Below are positions 7,903-20,000 of a DNA stretch of 64,000 nt, piece after piece. Numbering within the stretch: position 1 is the stretch's first letter; every line of letters starts with the position of its first letter. The notes below the pieces were generated by a model, which worked only from the letters and a program-made list of their open reading frames with translations, searched no databases and had not been told where the DNA came from. The stretch is from Stenotrophomonas maltophilia (GTDB lineage Bacteria > Pseudomonadota > Gammaproteobacteria > Xanthomonadales > Xanthomonadaceae): NCBI GenBank assembly GCA_009912235.1, contig WNDS01000004.1:310001-374000 (forward strand). Direction: 5' to 3'. A program made the position numbers and the translations under genes.

Positions 7903-9756
7903 TTACTGCGTGGCCAGCACGCTCACACCGCTGAACGCGCCCTCGCCCACCACCTTGATGTACCAGGTGCCTGCGGCGGCCGGGCTCACACGCACGGTTT
8001 CGGAGGTGCCCGGGCGGGTGGAACGGCCGTCGTTGTCACTGGCGGTGGGCACCCGGCCCTGCGCCACGTACAGCGACACATTGCCGCTGCCGCCGTAGGT
8101 CAGCACGCTCAGCGGCTTGCCGGCCTGCGCCTCGAAGCAGTACAGGGTCTCGCTGCCGGCCGCACCGGCGACGCCGTTGATGGCCGCCTTGTTGGTCAGC
8201 GGCGTGCCTTCCGGCGTGCAGTTTTCGGTGCAGGGCCCGGCCAGGGCCTTGTCCAGCGCGGCCTTGGCATCGACGATGCCGACGCCGATCGGGGTGGCCG
8301 CCGGAATGCTGACCGGGAACGGCCGCGCGGTGTCCTTCAGCAGCGTGCGCATGGCCGCCGGGGTCAGCGGCGGCTTGCCCTGGGCGATCAGCGCGCTCTG
8401 CACCAGCGCGGCGATGCCGGCCACGTGCGGCGAGGACATCGAGGTGCCGCCCAGGCCCATGTAGCTGGGCTGGCCCGCTTCGGGCGTGGTGTCGCTGCTG
8501 GAACCGGCCTGCCACAAATAGCCGCCCGGGTTGCCGTCGACGCTGCCGCCGCCACCGGGGCCGGACAGGTCCACGAGCGCACCGTAGTTGAAGTAGTAGG
8601 TGATGCCGCCGGTGATGCGCGTGGCACCCACGATGATCACACCTTCGCAGCTGGCCGGGCGGTAGTTGGCCGCGTTGTCGGCCTGGTTGCCGGCCGCCAC
8701 CACCACGATGGTGCCGCGCGACAGCGCACCGTTCACCGCTTCCTGGTAGGCGCCGTTGCAGCTGCCACGGCCGCCCAGGCTCAGATTGATGATCTCGGCC
8801 GGGTTGATGTTGGCCGGAATGCCCGCCACCGTGCCGCCGGACGCCCAGGTGATGGCGTCGGTGATGTCGGACAGGTAGCCGCCACACTTGCCGAGCACGC
8901 GCACCGGCAGCACCTTGGCCTTGTGCGCTACGCCGGCCATGCCGACACCGTTGTTGGTCTGCTCGGCCGCCGTGCCACTGACGTGCGAACCGTGCCAGGA
9001 ACTGGGTTCGTCGATCGACCCGTCGTAGCACTCGTTGTTGTTCTCCACCCAGTCGCCGTAATCCTGCGCACCCGGCACGCGTTCATCGGTGGGGCGGCGC
9101 GAGGTTTCCGCATCGCTGATGAAGTCGTAGCCCTGCAGCAGGTTGGCGGCCAGGTCCGGGTGCTGCGGCAGCACGCCGGTGTCGATGACGGCCGCCACGA
9201 TGCCCTCGCCCTGCGAGACATCCCACGCCGACGGCGCGTTGATGCCGCCCACGGCGTTGTGCAGGTGCCACTTGTACTGATGGTAGAAGGGATCGTTCGG
9301 GTTCAGCGCCTTCTGTTCGGTACCGGCGCGCAGTTCGCTGTGGCGCAGCTTCACGTCGGCTTCGGCGTACTGCACCGACGGGTCGGCCGCCAGTTCCTTC
9401 AGCACGCGCTGTAGTTCGGCCGGGGCCAGGCGGCCCTGCAGGCGGACCAGATCGGCCCCGATGCTGAGCCGGCGCAGCACGCGCGGTTCCAGCGTGCCGG
9501 CGCGTGCGGCGCCACCGCCCAGGCTGGCACGGGCCAGCGCCGACTGCACGGTGGACAGCTTCGCCGTCTGGTCGCTGGCTGCCGCAGTGCCGGCGCGGTA
9601 CTTGACGATGATGCGCGCGGCGCCGGCATCGGCCGTGCGCGACTGCTGCACCGGTTCACGGGTCGGCAGGCCGGCGGCCTGCACGGCGCCGGCGGCAGTC
9701 ATCGACAGCACGGCAGCGGCGAGTACGTTGATGCGGAGGTTCTGCTTCTTGATCAC
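7903..9756 (-). CDS. Secreted subtilisin-like serine protease (S8) with C-terminal PPC domain
   Basis: A 617-residue preproprotein. It has a Sec signal peptide (cleavage near AVQA|AG, residue 27), an inhibitor-type propeptide to about 150, a peptidase S8 domain at about 155-500 and a C-terminal prepeptidase (PPC) beta-sandwich at about 520-617. The catalytic triad is visible: Asp192 (AVIDTGV), His255 (SWHGSHVSGT) and Ser439 (GGTSMSSPHVAG), with oxyanion Asn357 (AAGN). It resembles the S. maltophilia StmPr extracellular proteases, which are Xps substrates encoded beside xps; which paralogue it is cannot be settled from sequence alone. Intact, with its own terminator. Whether it can leave the cell depends on the broken xps operon. 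Confidence 0.92.
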   Translation of the reverse strand: MIKKQNLRINVLAAAVLSMTAAGAVQAAGLPTREPVQQSRTADAGAARIIVKYRAGTAAASDQTAKLSTVQSALARASLGGGAARAGTLEPRVLRRLSIGADLVRLQGRLAPAELQRVLKELAADPSVQYAEADVKLRHSELRAGTEQKALNPNDPFYHQYKWHLHNAVGGINAPSAWDVSQGEGIVAAVIDTGVLPQHPDLAANLLQGYDFISDAETSRRPTDERVPGAQDYGDWVENNNECYDGSIDEPSSWHGSHVSGTAAEQTNNGVGMAGVAHKAKVLPVRVLGKCGGYLSDITDAITWASGGTVAGIPANINPAEIINLSLGGRGSCNGAYQEAVNGALSRGTIVVVAAGNQADNAANYRPASCEGVIIVGATRITGGITYYFNYGALVDLSGPGGGGSVDGNPGGYLWQAGSSSDTTPEAGQPSYMGLGGTSMSSPHVAGIAALVQSALIAQGKPPLTPAAMRTLLKDTARPFPVSIPAATPIGVGIVDAKAALDKALAGPCTENCTPEGTPLTNKAAINGVAGAAGSETLYCFEAQAGKPLSVLTYGGSGNVSLYVAQGRVPTASDNDGRSTRPGTSETVRVSPAAAGTWYIKVVGEGAFSGVSVLATQ

Positions 9757-9876
9757 GTCGACATCCTCTTCTAGGTCATGGATAGAACCAACACTCGGCC
9801 ATCGCTTCCCTGGCCATCACTCCCCGGCCGGCCAGACCGGGGCGGCCGTGACCCGCCCCCTCAGGCCCTGCTGCGC

Positions 9877-9906
9877 GCGTGCCGGCGGCATCCACCGCCG
9901 GCACGC
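9877..9906 (-). terminator. GC-rich hairpin at the 3' end of the adhesin gene
   Basis: A 12-bp perfect stem (9877-9888 with 9895-9906) and a 6-base loop, lying 7 bases beyond the adhesin stop codon. No U-run follows, so it may act as a transcript-stabilising hairpin or weak terminator rather than a canonical intrinsic terminator. Confidence 0.45.
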
Positions 9907-9912
9907 AGGGGC

Positions 9913-12900
9913 TTACCAGCCAAAACCTGCACCCACGCCGATCGAACTGTCATCACTGCTGAAGGCGCCGCCCAGGGTGACCGTGGCGCGGTCGCTGAGC
10001 GCGCGCTGGTAACCCAGCGACAGCGCCGATTCGCCGCCCTGGAAGCCCACGCCGACGCCGACCCGGTTCTGGGTGCGGATGCCGGCGGCGCTGGTGGCCA
10101 TGTTGAGCATCGCCGCACCCATCGCACCCTGCCGGTCCAGGCGACGGTCCACGTCGCCCTTGAACACATCGAAGCTGTCGGCCATGGTCTGGAAGCGCGT
10201 GTCGGTGTAGCTGTTGGCCGTGGCCAGGCCACGGTCGAGCTGGCCCTTGTTGACCGCATCGATCACCTGGGTACCGGCGGCCACGTTGGTGACCTGGCGT
10301 TCGTTGCCGGTGCTGCCCACCGACACCGAATTGGCGCGGTCGGCCACCGAGCCCTGGCCCAGTGCCACGGCGTTGCTGGCCGTGGCCATGGCACCCTGGC
10401 CGATGGCGGTGGAGGACACCCCGCTGGCCACGGCACCATCGCCCACGCTGAGCGCATTGATGGCAGCGTTGGCCGCCGGCGAGGAGATCGCCTGCGGCGC
10501 GGCCATCGACGCCGGCACCGGCGTGCCCTGGACCGACGCACGCGCATCGGCGGTATCCAGCACGGGCTCGGACTGCGCCGCCAGGCTGCTGGCCGCCGCC
10601 ATACGTGCACGCGGCGCAGCGTCGGCGCCGGACACGCGCTGGTCCAGATCGCTCACCTTGCGGTCCAGCGCGCCCAACGCATCGCCGACATTGCTGTAGC
10701 TGCTGCCCTGGATCACGTAGTTGGGCGCCACGAACACCCCCTGCAGGCCGACGCTGGCACCACCGCCGAGGAAGCTGGCGGCATCGCTGAGCGAGCGGAA
10801 CAGCTGCGCACCGTTGATGGCCTGGCGGCTGTCGGCGCCGATGCTGCCGTTGCCGACGTTGTCCAGCACCGTACCCTGCAGGCCGGCCAGACTCAGGCGT
10901 TCGCGGCTGGCATCGTCGTACACGATGGCATTGGCGGCGGTGGTTTCCACCGAGCCGATGCGCCGGTCGACATCGCCCACCCGCGTCTCCACCGCACCGA
11001 CACGCTGGTTGGTGGTGTTGAGCTGCGAACCGGTGACCGCGTCGCTGCTACCGGCGGCGATGCGGCCATCACCGACGTTGATGATGCGGCGCGTGGCCGG
11101 GCCGTCGCTGCCATTGCCACCGCCGACGAAGACCACGTTGGCCTCCAGCGCGCGTGTGCCGGCACCGAGTTCCACGCTGTTGGCACCGGTGGCGCCCGCG
11201 TTCGCGCCCAGCGCCATGCTGTTGGCACCACTGTTGGCAATGGCGTTGTAGCCGATGGCCACGCCGTTGCTGGCCGTGGTTGCGGCCTGGCTGCCGAGCG
11301 CGGTGGCATTGCTGCCCTTGGCCGCGCTGTCGGCACCCACCGCCGTGGCGCCGGCCTGGGTGGCGCTGGCATTGGCACCAAGCGCGTAACTGCGCGCGCC
11401 GCCGGCACTGGCACCACTGCCGGCCGCCAGCGCTTCACTGCCCGCCGCCGCGGCCGAACCGGCGCCGTTGGCCTGAACATAGCGCCCCACCGCATTGGCG
11501 GTGGCCGCCACGGCATCGAGCTGGCCCTTGTTGACGGCATCGGTGAGCTCGCTGCACGCCGCCACATGAGTCAGCTGGCGCTCGCTGCCGGCCGCGCCGA
11601 TGGCCACGCTGTTGGCACGCTCGGCCTTGGAACCGGCGCCCAGCGCCACGCTGTTGACCGCATCGGCGCTGGCGTTGGCGCCCAGCGCGGTGGCGTCGGT
11701 GGCGTTGCCCCAGGCATTCCAGCCGATGGCCGTGCTGTAGTCCTCGGTGGCCCAGGCACCGGCGCCCAGCGCCGACGCCCCGGTGCCGCTGGCACGCGAG
11801 GGAATCAGCCCGAAGAAGGTGGAACCGCCGATGGCCACGCTCTCAGCGCCGCTGGCATCGCTGGACTGGCCGATGGCGATGGCGCCGCTGCCGGCGGCAG
11901 CCGCGCCGAAGCCCAGTGCGGTGGTGGCACCGCCCGATGCGATCGCGCCATAGCCCACCGCCGTACCGAGGCGGCCGCTGGCATCGCTGTAGCTGCCCAG
12001 TGCCGAGGCCCCATCGGCGCTGGCCGAGGCGCGGAAACCACTGGCCACCGCCTGCGTGGCGCTGGCCGCAGCCTCGGCACCGCTGGCCGTGCTGTAGGCA
12101 CCGGACGCGTGCGCGTTGGTACCGGTGACGCTGGCCCCCAGTGCGGTGGCCTGCGCGCCGCTGCCGAGCGCGATGCTGTCTTCACCGCTGGCCAGTGCAT
12201 CGAAGTCGACTGCGCTGGCACGTGCGGCTACCGCCGTGGCACCGCCGCCCAGCGCCGTGGCGCCGTTGCCGATGGCGTTGGCGGCTTCGCCGGCCGCCAG
12301 TGCGTTGTCGCCTTCCACATAGGCGCCGGCATCACTGTCGGCACTGCCACTGGCCTGCACGTACCTGGCGGTTTTTCCGCCGTAGCGGCCACCGCATCCA
12401 GCTGGTTCCTGTTGACCGCGTCGGTGCCCTGCGTACCGGCGGCCACGTTGGTGACCTGGCGCTCGGTGCTGGCACTGCCCACCGACACGCTGTCGGCACG
12501 GTCGGCCACCGAATCGGCGCCCAGCGCCACGCTGTTGGCGCCACTGGACGTTGCGGCGTTGCCGAGCGCGGTACTGTTCACCCCCGACGACCAGGCGCCA
12601 CCACCGACGGCCGTGGAGTAGTTGCCCGATGCTTCGGTCGGCAGCAGGCCGAACAGCGCACCGCCGATGGCCACGCTGTTGGTGCCGCTGGCCAGGCTGC
12701 CCTGCCCGGTGGCCGTGCTGTAGGCACCGGACGCGCCCGAATCGCCACCCAGCGCCACACTGTTGGAACCCGAGGCGGCAGCGAAGTTGCCCAGCGCGGT
12801 GCTGTTGAGGGCCGAAGCCTGCGCATAGCCGCCGATGGCGGTGCTGTAACCGCCGCTGGCCTGCGCGCCGATGCCGACGGCTGCGGACGCGGTGCCGCTG

Positions 12901-15900
12901 GCGACGCTCTCGCTGCCCAGCGCGGTAGCCGCTTCACCACTGGCGTTGGCGAAGTAACCCGCCGCCACCGCTTCTTCGCCGGAGGCTTCGGACAACGCAC
13001 CGCTGCCGGTGCTGCCGGCACCGCTGGCGATGCTGGCCGCACCGAAGGCCGCACTCTGTTCGCCACTGGCTTCGCTTTCCGCACCGTGGGCGGTTGCGTA
13101 TTAGCCCGTGGCCTGGGCGTTGGCACCCACGGCACTGGCCTGGGCAGCGCTGGCCACGGCGTTGAAGCCCAGTGCCTGCGCATTGGTGCCGATGGAGGTG
13201 GCACCACTGCCGAGCGCGATGGCGCCATTGCCGATGGCATTGGCGGCCTCACCGGCGGCCAGTGCGTTGTCGCCTTCCACATAGGCGCCGGCGTCGCTGT
13301 CGGCGCTGCCGCTGGCCTGGACGTACTTGCCGGTCGTGGCCGCCGCGGCAGCCACCGCATCCAGCTGGTTCCTGTTCACCGCGTCGGTGCCCTGCGTGCC
13401 GGCCGCCACATGGGTGATCTGGCGTTCGCTGCCGGTGTTGCCCACCGAGACACTGCGCTCGCGGCTGGCGACCGAACCGGCCCCCAGCGCTACCGCATTG
13501 TTGGCGGTGGCACTGCTGCCGGCGCCCAGCGCGATCGCGCTTTCGCCGCCGGCCACCGTGTTGGTGCCGATGGCGATGCTGTTGATTGCATTGCCCAGCG
13601 CCTGGAAGCCCAGCGCCACGCTGTAGTCCGCATAGCCGAACGCACCGCGGCCGACCGCCGTGGAACTGAGCCCGTTGGCCCAGCTGTTGTAGCCCAGCGC
13701 GGTGGCGCCGGCCGCACTGGCCCAGGCGGCCGTGCCGAATGCAGAGGCGTTGGCCTCGGTGGCCCAGGCCCCCGCACCGAACGCGCTGGCGCCGTTGGCG
13801 GTAGCCCAGGCGTAGCCGCCCACGGCGGTGCTGTCATCGCTGCTGGCGAAGGCGCTGTCGCCCTGCGCCACGCTGTAGCTGCCGGTCGCGCGCGCCTTGC
13901 CTCCGCTGGCCAGGCTGTTGTCACCGGTGGCCTGTGCCGCGTTGCCGAATGCGCTGCTGAGCGCGCCGGTGGCCTGCGCCGCATTGCCGACCGCGGTGGC
14001 GCCGGCCGCTGCGGTGGTGCCAACGCGCACCGGGTTGCCATCGGCATCCAGCAGCGGCTGGTTGAAGGCATCGTAGGCCTGGCCCAGCCCGCCGATGGCC
14101 ACGCCACCGGCGCCGTTGGCCGTGGTATTGCGGCCGAGCGCCACGCTGTCCTCGCCCAGCGCCGTGGCGCCGACGCCGTGTGCGACCGCACCGGCCCCGA
14201 GTGCAGTGCTGGACGACCCTGCTGCGACCGCACCTTCGCCCTCGGCCAGCGCGCCGGCATCGCTGCCGCTTTCCGCCTGTGCCTGGAAGAAGTGCGCGGT
14301 GCGTCCGGCGCTGTCGGCCACACCGTCTTGTTGCGCCTTGTTCACGGCGTTGGTGGCCTCGGTGCCGGCGGCCACGCTGGTGATCTGCCGCTCGTTGCCG
14401 GCACTGCCCACGGCCACGCTGTTGGCGCGCACCGCTTCGGAATTGGCACCCAGCGCAACGCTGTTGGCGCCGCGCGCAGTGGCGTAGTACCCCACTGCCG
14501 TGCTCTGTGCGCCGCTGGCCCAGCTCTGTGCACCCAGCGCACTGGCCTGCTCGCCCGGCGCGTAGGCGAAGTAGCCCACGGCGGTGGCCTCGCGGCCCGA
14601 GGCTTCGGTCAGCGTGCCGTTGGCGGTGGCGAAATCGCCGCTGGCGATCGCGCCGGCACCCACCGCCGTGGCGGCTTCACCACTGGCCTGGGTCTGCACG
14701 AAGAAGCCCAGGCCGGGAATCAGGTCGGCCGGGCCGCCAATGGCCGCGCTGCTGGTGCCGGTGTCCGCGCTCTGCGTGCCGACGGCGGTGGAGTAGTCGC
14801 CGATGGCATTGGACACGGCACCGAAGGCCGAGGCCTGTGCGCCGGATGCCTGCGCACCGCCGCCGTACGCGACTGCGGCAAAGCCGCTGGCATCGGCGCT
14901 GGCGCCGACCGCAGTACCGCCCACGCCGGCACTGGTGGCGCCGGTATCGACCGGCACACCACCCACGGTGATCAGCGGGTTGCCCTGCGCGTCCACGGCA
15001 GCGCCACCGACGGCGACGCTGCCCGGGCCGGTGGCCTGCGCGTTGTTGCCGAAGGCCGCGCTGTTCTGGCCGGCCGCGAGCGCATTGAAGCCCACGGCAG
15101 TCGCGTTCTGGTTCACCGCGGTGGCGCCGCTGCCGAGCGCGGTGCTGCCGTTGCCGATGGCATTGGCGGCCTCACCGGCGGCCAGTGCGTTGTCGCCTTC
15201 CACGTAGGCGCCGGCATCGCTGCCGGCACTGCCGCTGGCCTGGAAGTGCTTGCATGTGTCCGCAGCAACATCGGCCACGGCATCGAGCTGGTTCTTGTTG
15301 ACTGCATCGGTGCCCTGCGTGCCTGCCGCCACGTGGGTCACCTGGCGCTCCTTGCCGGCATCGCCGACGGCGACCGTGTTGGCGCGCGTGGCCTTGGATC
15401 CGGCCCCCAGCGCCACGCTGTTGGCCGCGCTGGCGGTGGCATTGGCGCCCAGCGCGGTGCTGTTGGCAGCGCTGGACCAGGCGTTCCAGCCGATGGCGGT
15501 GGCGTAGTCGGCCGTGGACCAGGCACCGGCGCCGAACGCGGCGGCGCCGGTAGCGCTGGCGCGCGAGCGGATCAGACCGCCGAAGGTGCTGCCGCCGATG
15601 GCCACGCTCTCAACACCACTGGCATCGCTGCCCTGGCCGACCGCGATGGCGTTGGCGACGGCCGCAACGGCACTGGCACCGACTGCCGTGGCATTGGCGC
15701 CGGCGGCCGAGGCGCTGTAACCCACTGCGGTGCCCAGCCGGCCGACGGCCTGGCTGTAGCTGCCGATGGCCGAGGCACCGTCGGCGCTGGCATTGGCGCG
15801 GAAACCGCTGGCCTGCGCCTGGGTGCCGCTGGCGGCGGCTTCGCTGCCGCTGGCCGTGCTGAATGCACCGTTGGCACGCGCGCTGCTGCCGGTGGCGGTG

Positions 15901-16636
15901 GCGCCCTGCGCGCTGGCCTGTGCGTTGCGGCCCAGTGCGCTGCTGTCTTCACCGCTAGCCAGCGCATCGAAACCGACAGCGGTGGCGTTGCCGGCCACGG
16001 CGGTGGCACCGCTGCCGAGTGTGGTGCTGCCATCGCCGATCGCATTGGCCGCTTCACCGGCGGACAGCGCGCTGTCGCCGGCTGCGTTGGCACCGGCGGC
16101 ACTGTTGCTGCTGCCGGTAGCCTTGAAATAGGTGCCGGTGGCATCGGCGCTGGCCTGCACGGCCTTGAGCTGCCGCAGGTTCACCGCGTCGGTGTCCTGC
16201 GTACCGGCGGCCACGTGGGTGATCTGCCGTTCCTTGCAGGTGTCGCCCACCGACACCGTGTTGGCGCGCGTGGCCTTGGCACCGGCGCCGAGCGCGACGC
16301 TGTTGGCCGCGCTGGCGCTGCTGTTGCTGCCGATGGCCACCGCGTTGCTGCCCTTGGCGCTGGCCGTACCTTCCACCAGGCATTTTTCCAGCAGCTTGCC
16401 GCTGAGTACCAGGCAGTTGGCATTGCCGCCAATCTGCACCGACTGCGCCGCCACGCTGCCGCTGGCCGCCAATCCCCCAGTGTCAGTGCCAGCGCGAAGG
16501 CCAGTGCCGACGGCAGCGGGCTGCCGCGGCGGCGCTGGTCGGTGAGCGTGCCGCCCGATGCCGACGATGCCAGTTCCGAGGCCACCACCAACTGACCCAG
16601 TGCTTTGTTCCAGACCTTGCGATAAATCCGATTCAT
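9913..16636 (-). pseudogene. Giant YadA-like trimeric autotransporter adhesin with three lesions
   Basis: Corrected length is about 2,241 residues. It starts with an extended autotransporter signal peptide (MNRIYRKVWNKALG, ATG 16634-16636, RBS AAGGAG 8 bases upstream). A very long head follows, built of about 14-residue YadA/Hep_Hag repeats (S-VAIG/TALG pattern) and broken by seven neck motifs of the type ERQ(I/V)T(H/N)VAAGT...DAVN..QL, plus one INVGDGRI neck-like motif. A YadA membrane anchor closes it (GVGVGFQGGESAL...VGAGFGW). Trimers would display it for adhesion or biofilm. Three lesions break it: a G5 run one base short at 16474-16478, just after the signal; an in-frame TAA at 13101-13103; and an A5 run one base short at 12372-12376. 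As read, the signal peptide, head and anchor are on separate frames. Confidence 0.88.
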
Positions 16637-16828
16637 CGTTGCGGCTCCTTGTTTGGACTGGTTTCAGGCAAAGCAACGCAACGCCGGGCTGCGTGGCCCA
16701 ACGTCCCCTGGGGGCGTCCATTCGCGTGATTTACTGCGGGGTTTTTCCGGACGGCACGCAGCGACAGACATCCTGGCGCGGAACCGAGCGGTTACTGCGG
16801 GATGAACAGTAATGAAACGAGGCCCGAG

Positions 16829-16856
16829 TGTTAACGTGAAGCCGAATCATCGTCAA
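16829..16856 (-). promoter_or_regulatory. Candidate sigma-70 promoter for the adhesin
   Basis: On the minus strand, TTGACG (16856-16851) and TTAACA (16834-16829) are separated by 16 bases in an AT-rich context, about 190 bases upstream of the adhesin ATG. The -35 is near consensus and the -10 is weak. Inferred from sequence only. Confidence 0.4.
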
Positions 16857-17005
16857 CAGTTTGACGCAACAAATATCGTTGCCGTGAGCCAGTTCTCTAT
16901 TTCAGGTGTTTATGTGGTGATTAAGTGAAGATACCGTGAGCAACGCATGCGCACTGAAACACCATGTAACTCGCGGAGCGTGCACGGTTTTTGCTAAGCA
17001 AAAAA

Positions 17006-17029
17006 AACCGCCGGCTTTCACCGGCGGTT
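17006..17029 (-). terminator. Terminator downstream of purL
   Basis: A 9-bp perfect stem (AACCGCCGG / CCGGCGGTT, 17006-17014 and 17021-17029) with a CTTTCA loop. On the minus strand it is followed by a run of eight T, a strong intrinsic terminator 56 bases after the purL stop. A shorter T-run on the other side could make it weakly bidirectional. Confidence 0.88.
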
Positions 17030-17084
17030 TTCTCATACGCGGCAGCACTGAGACTGCGCGCAACATCATCGGGTTACGGCGCGA

Positions 17085-20000
17085 TCAACCGCACCACACG
17101 CGTGCGTTGCGGAACATGCGCATCCACGGCGAATCGCCCTGCCAGTCGGCCGGCGCCCAGCTCATGTTGAGCGCGCGCGGGGTACGTTCCGGGTGCGGCA
17201 TCATGATGGTGACGCGGCCATCGGTGGTGGTCAGGCCGGTGATGCCGTCCGGTGAACCGTTCGGGTTCAGCGGGTACTGGCTGGCCACGTTGCCGTCGCC
17301 GTCGATGTAGCGCAGCGACACGCGGGCCGCGGCCTGGTCGACCGCACTGCCGAACACCGCACGGCCTTCGCCGTGGGCCACGGCCACCGGCAGGCGTGAA
17401 CCGGCCATGCCGCGCAGCAGGATCGATGGCGATTCCACCACTTCCAGCAGCGCGGTGCGGGCTTCGAACTGCTCGCTGGCGTTGCGGCGGAACTGCGGCC
17501 AGTGCTCGGCACCGGGAATGATGTCCTTGAGCTGGCTCATCATCTGGCAGCCGTTGCACACACCCAGCGCGAAGCTGTCCTCGCGGCCGAAGAAGGCGGC
17601 GAAGGCATCACGCAGTGCGCTGCGTTCCAGCACCGAGGTGGCCCAGCCACGGCCGGCACCGAGCACATCGCCGTAGCTGAAGCCGCCGCAGGCGACCAGC
17701 CCGGTGAAGTCCTGCAGTGCCACGCGGCCTTCGACCAGATCGCTCATGTGCACGTCGAAGGCGCGGAAGCCGGCGCGTTCGAAGGCGTTGGCCATCTCGA
17801 TCTGGCCGTTGACGCCCTGCTCGCGCAGGATCGCCACGCGCGGGCGCGCGCCGGTGTTGATGAACGGCGCTGCCACGTCCTCGTTGAGGTCGAAGCTGAG
17901 CTTCGTCTTCAGGCCCGGCGCAGTGAAGGCACGGGCGATCTCGCGCTCGGCGTCGGCGTTGTCCGGGTTGTCGCGGCGCTTCTGCATGGCGTGGGTGACC
18001 GACCACCAGGCGTCGAACAGCGCTTCCCAGCGCCACTCGGCCAGGTTCTCGCCGCCCAGCGACACCCGCACCACCGGCGCGGTGGTCGGCTTGGCGATGC
18101 GCTGCGCGCACTCGGTCAGCGCATGGCGCTCGACCAGGTCGGCGAACGAGGCGCGGTCTTCGCGGGCGATCTGCACCACCGCACCCAGCTCTTCGTTGAA
18201 CAGGCTGCGGAACGGATCATCGCCCCAGGCATCGAGTGTGATGTCCAGGCCCAGGCGCGAGGTGAAGGCCATCTCGCACAGTGCGGCGACCGCACCGCCG
18301 TCGCTGCGGTCGTGGTACGCGCGCAGCAGGCCGGCCTGGCGTGCGTCGCGGATCAGTTCGAAGAAGCCACGCAGGCGCTGCGGGTCGTCCAGGTCCGGCG
18401 CGGCACCGGCGAAGGCCGGCAGGTCACCGTGGTCGGCATGCACCTGGGCCAGGATGGAACCGCCCAGGCGCTGCTTGCCGGCACCGAGGCCGATCAGCCA
18501 CAGCTCGCTGTCCACCTCGCGGTCGAGCAGCGCAGTCAGCTGCTGGCGCACGTCGGCCACCGGCGCGAACGCGGAAATGACCAGCGACACCGGCGACACG
18601 CTCTTGTGCGCTTCACCCTGGTCATGCCACTGCGCCTGCATCGACAGCGAGTCCTTGCCCACCGGAATGCTGATGTCCAGCTGCGGGCACAGTTCCATGC
18701 CCACCGCCTTCACCACGTCGTACAGCAGCGCGTCCTCACCCGGGTGGCCGGCGGCGGCCATCCAGTTGGCCGACAGCTTCACTTCGTCCAGCGCATCCAC
18801 CGGGGCGGCGCACAGGTTGGTGATCGCTTCACCCACGGCCATGCGTGCCGACGCGGCGGCATCGAGCAGGGCCAGCGGGGTGCGCTCGCCGATCGACATC
18901 GCTTCGCCGGCCACGCCGTCGAAATCGGCCAGGGCGATGGCCACGTCGGACACCGGCAGCTGCCACGGGCCGACCATCTGCTCACGCGCGGTCAGGCCAC
19001 CGACGCTGCGGTCGCCGATGGTCACCAGGAAGTTCTTCGAGGCTACCGTCGGGTGCGCCAGCACGCGCAGGCCCGCTTGCTGCAGGTCCAGGCCGGCCGT
19101 CTTCAGCGCCGGCCAGCGCGGTGCCGGCGGGTGCGCGGTGTCGCGGTGCATCTTCGGCGGCTTGCCGAACAGCACGTCCATCGGCAGGTCGATCGGCGCA
19201 TCGGTCGGGGTGTGGCCCGGCGCGGCGCCGTAGGCGACCACCAGGTGCTGCTCGGCGGTGGCCACGCCAACCGCAGCGAACGGGCAACGCTCGCGCGCGC
19301 ACAGCGCGGCGAACTCGGCCAGGCGTTCCTGGGCCACGCCCAGCACGTAGCGTTCCTGCGATTCGTTGCACCACAGCTGCATCGGCGACAGCGACGGATC
19401 ATCGGTGGGCACCTTGCCCAGGTCGATGATGCCGCCCACGTTCGAATCGTGCAGCAGTTCGGGAATGGCGTTGGACAGGCCGCCGGCGCCGACGTCGTGG
19501 AAGAACTTGATGGGGTTGTTGTTTCCCATCGCCACGCAGCGGTCGATCACTTCCTGGCAGCGGCGCTCCATTTCCGGGTTGTCGCGCTGCACGCTGGCGA
19601 AGTCCAGGTCCTCCGCGCTTTCGCCGGAGGCCACCGAACTGGCAACGCCGCCGCCCAGGCCGATCAGCATCGCCGGGCCACCAAGCACGATGACCGCATC
19701 GCCGGCCTGCAGCGGGATCTTGTCGACCTGGATGCGGTCGATCGCGCCCAGGCCGCCGGCCAGCATGATCGGCTTGTCGTAGGCGCGCACCAGATCGGCG
19801 CCTTCGGGCAGCTCGAAGCTGCGGAAGTAGCCGAGCAGGTTCGGGCGGCCGAACTCGTTGTTGAACGCGGCGCCGCCGAGCGGGCCGTCGGTCATGATTT
19901 CCAGTGCCGGGGCCATGCGCGGGTTCAGCGCGCGCGGCGCTTCCCACGGCTGCGGCAGCTCGGGAATGCGCAGGTGCGAGACCGAGAAGCCAGCCAGGCC

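Larger units (their letters stand above)
16637..17084. other. Intergenic region between adhesin and purL
   Basis: No gene is supported here. The stretch 16800-17000 is clearly more AT-rich than its surroundings. It holds a candidate adhesin promoter (16829-16856), a leader of nearly 190 bases with two copies of TTACTGCGG (near 16730 and 16793), and the purL terminator at 17006-17029. The long AT-rich leader suggests regulated expression (for example silencing by an H-NS-like protein), but no specific operator is recognisable. Confidence 0.6.

Noticed and set aside
12141..16595. Plus-strand open frame of 1,484 codons opposite the adhesin
   Set aside because: Produced by the repetitive codons of the adhesin on the other strand; His/Gly/Arg-biased composition and no independent motif.
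9913..16636. Repeated units suggesting a CRISPR array or tandem DNA repeat
   Set aside because: The repeats are degenerate protein repeats of a YadA-like head, with no constant repeat and unique spacers.
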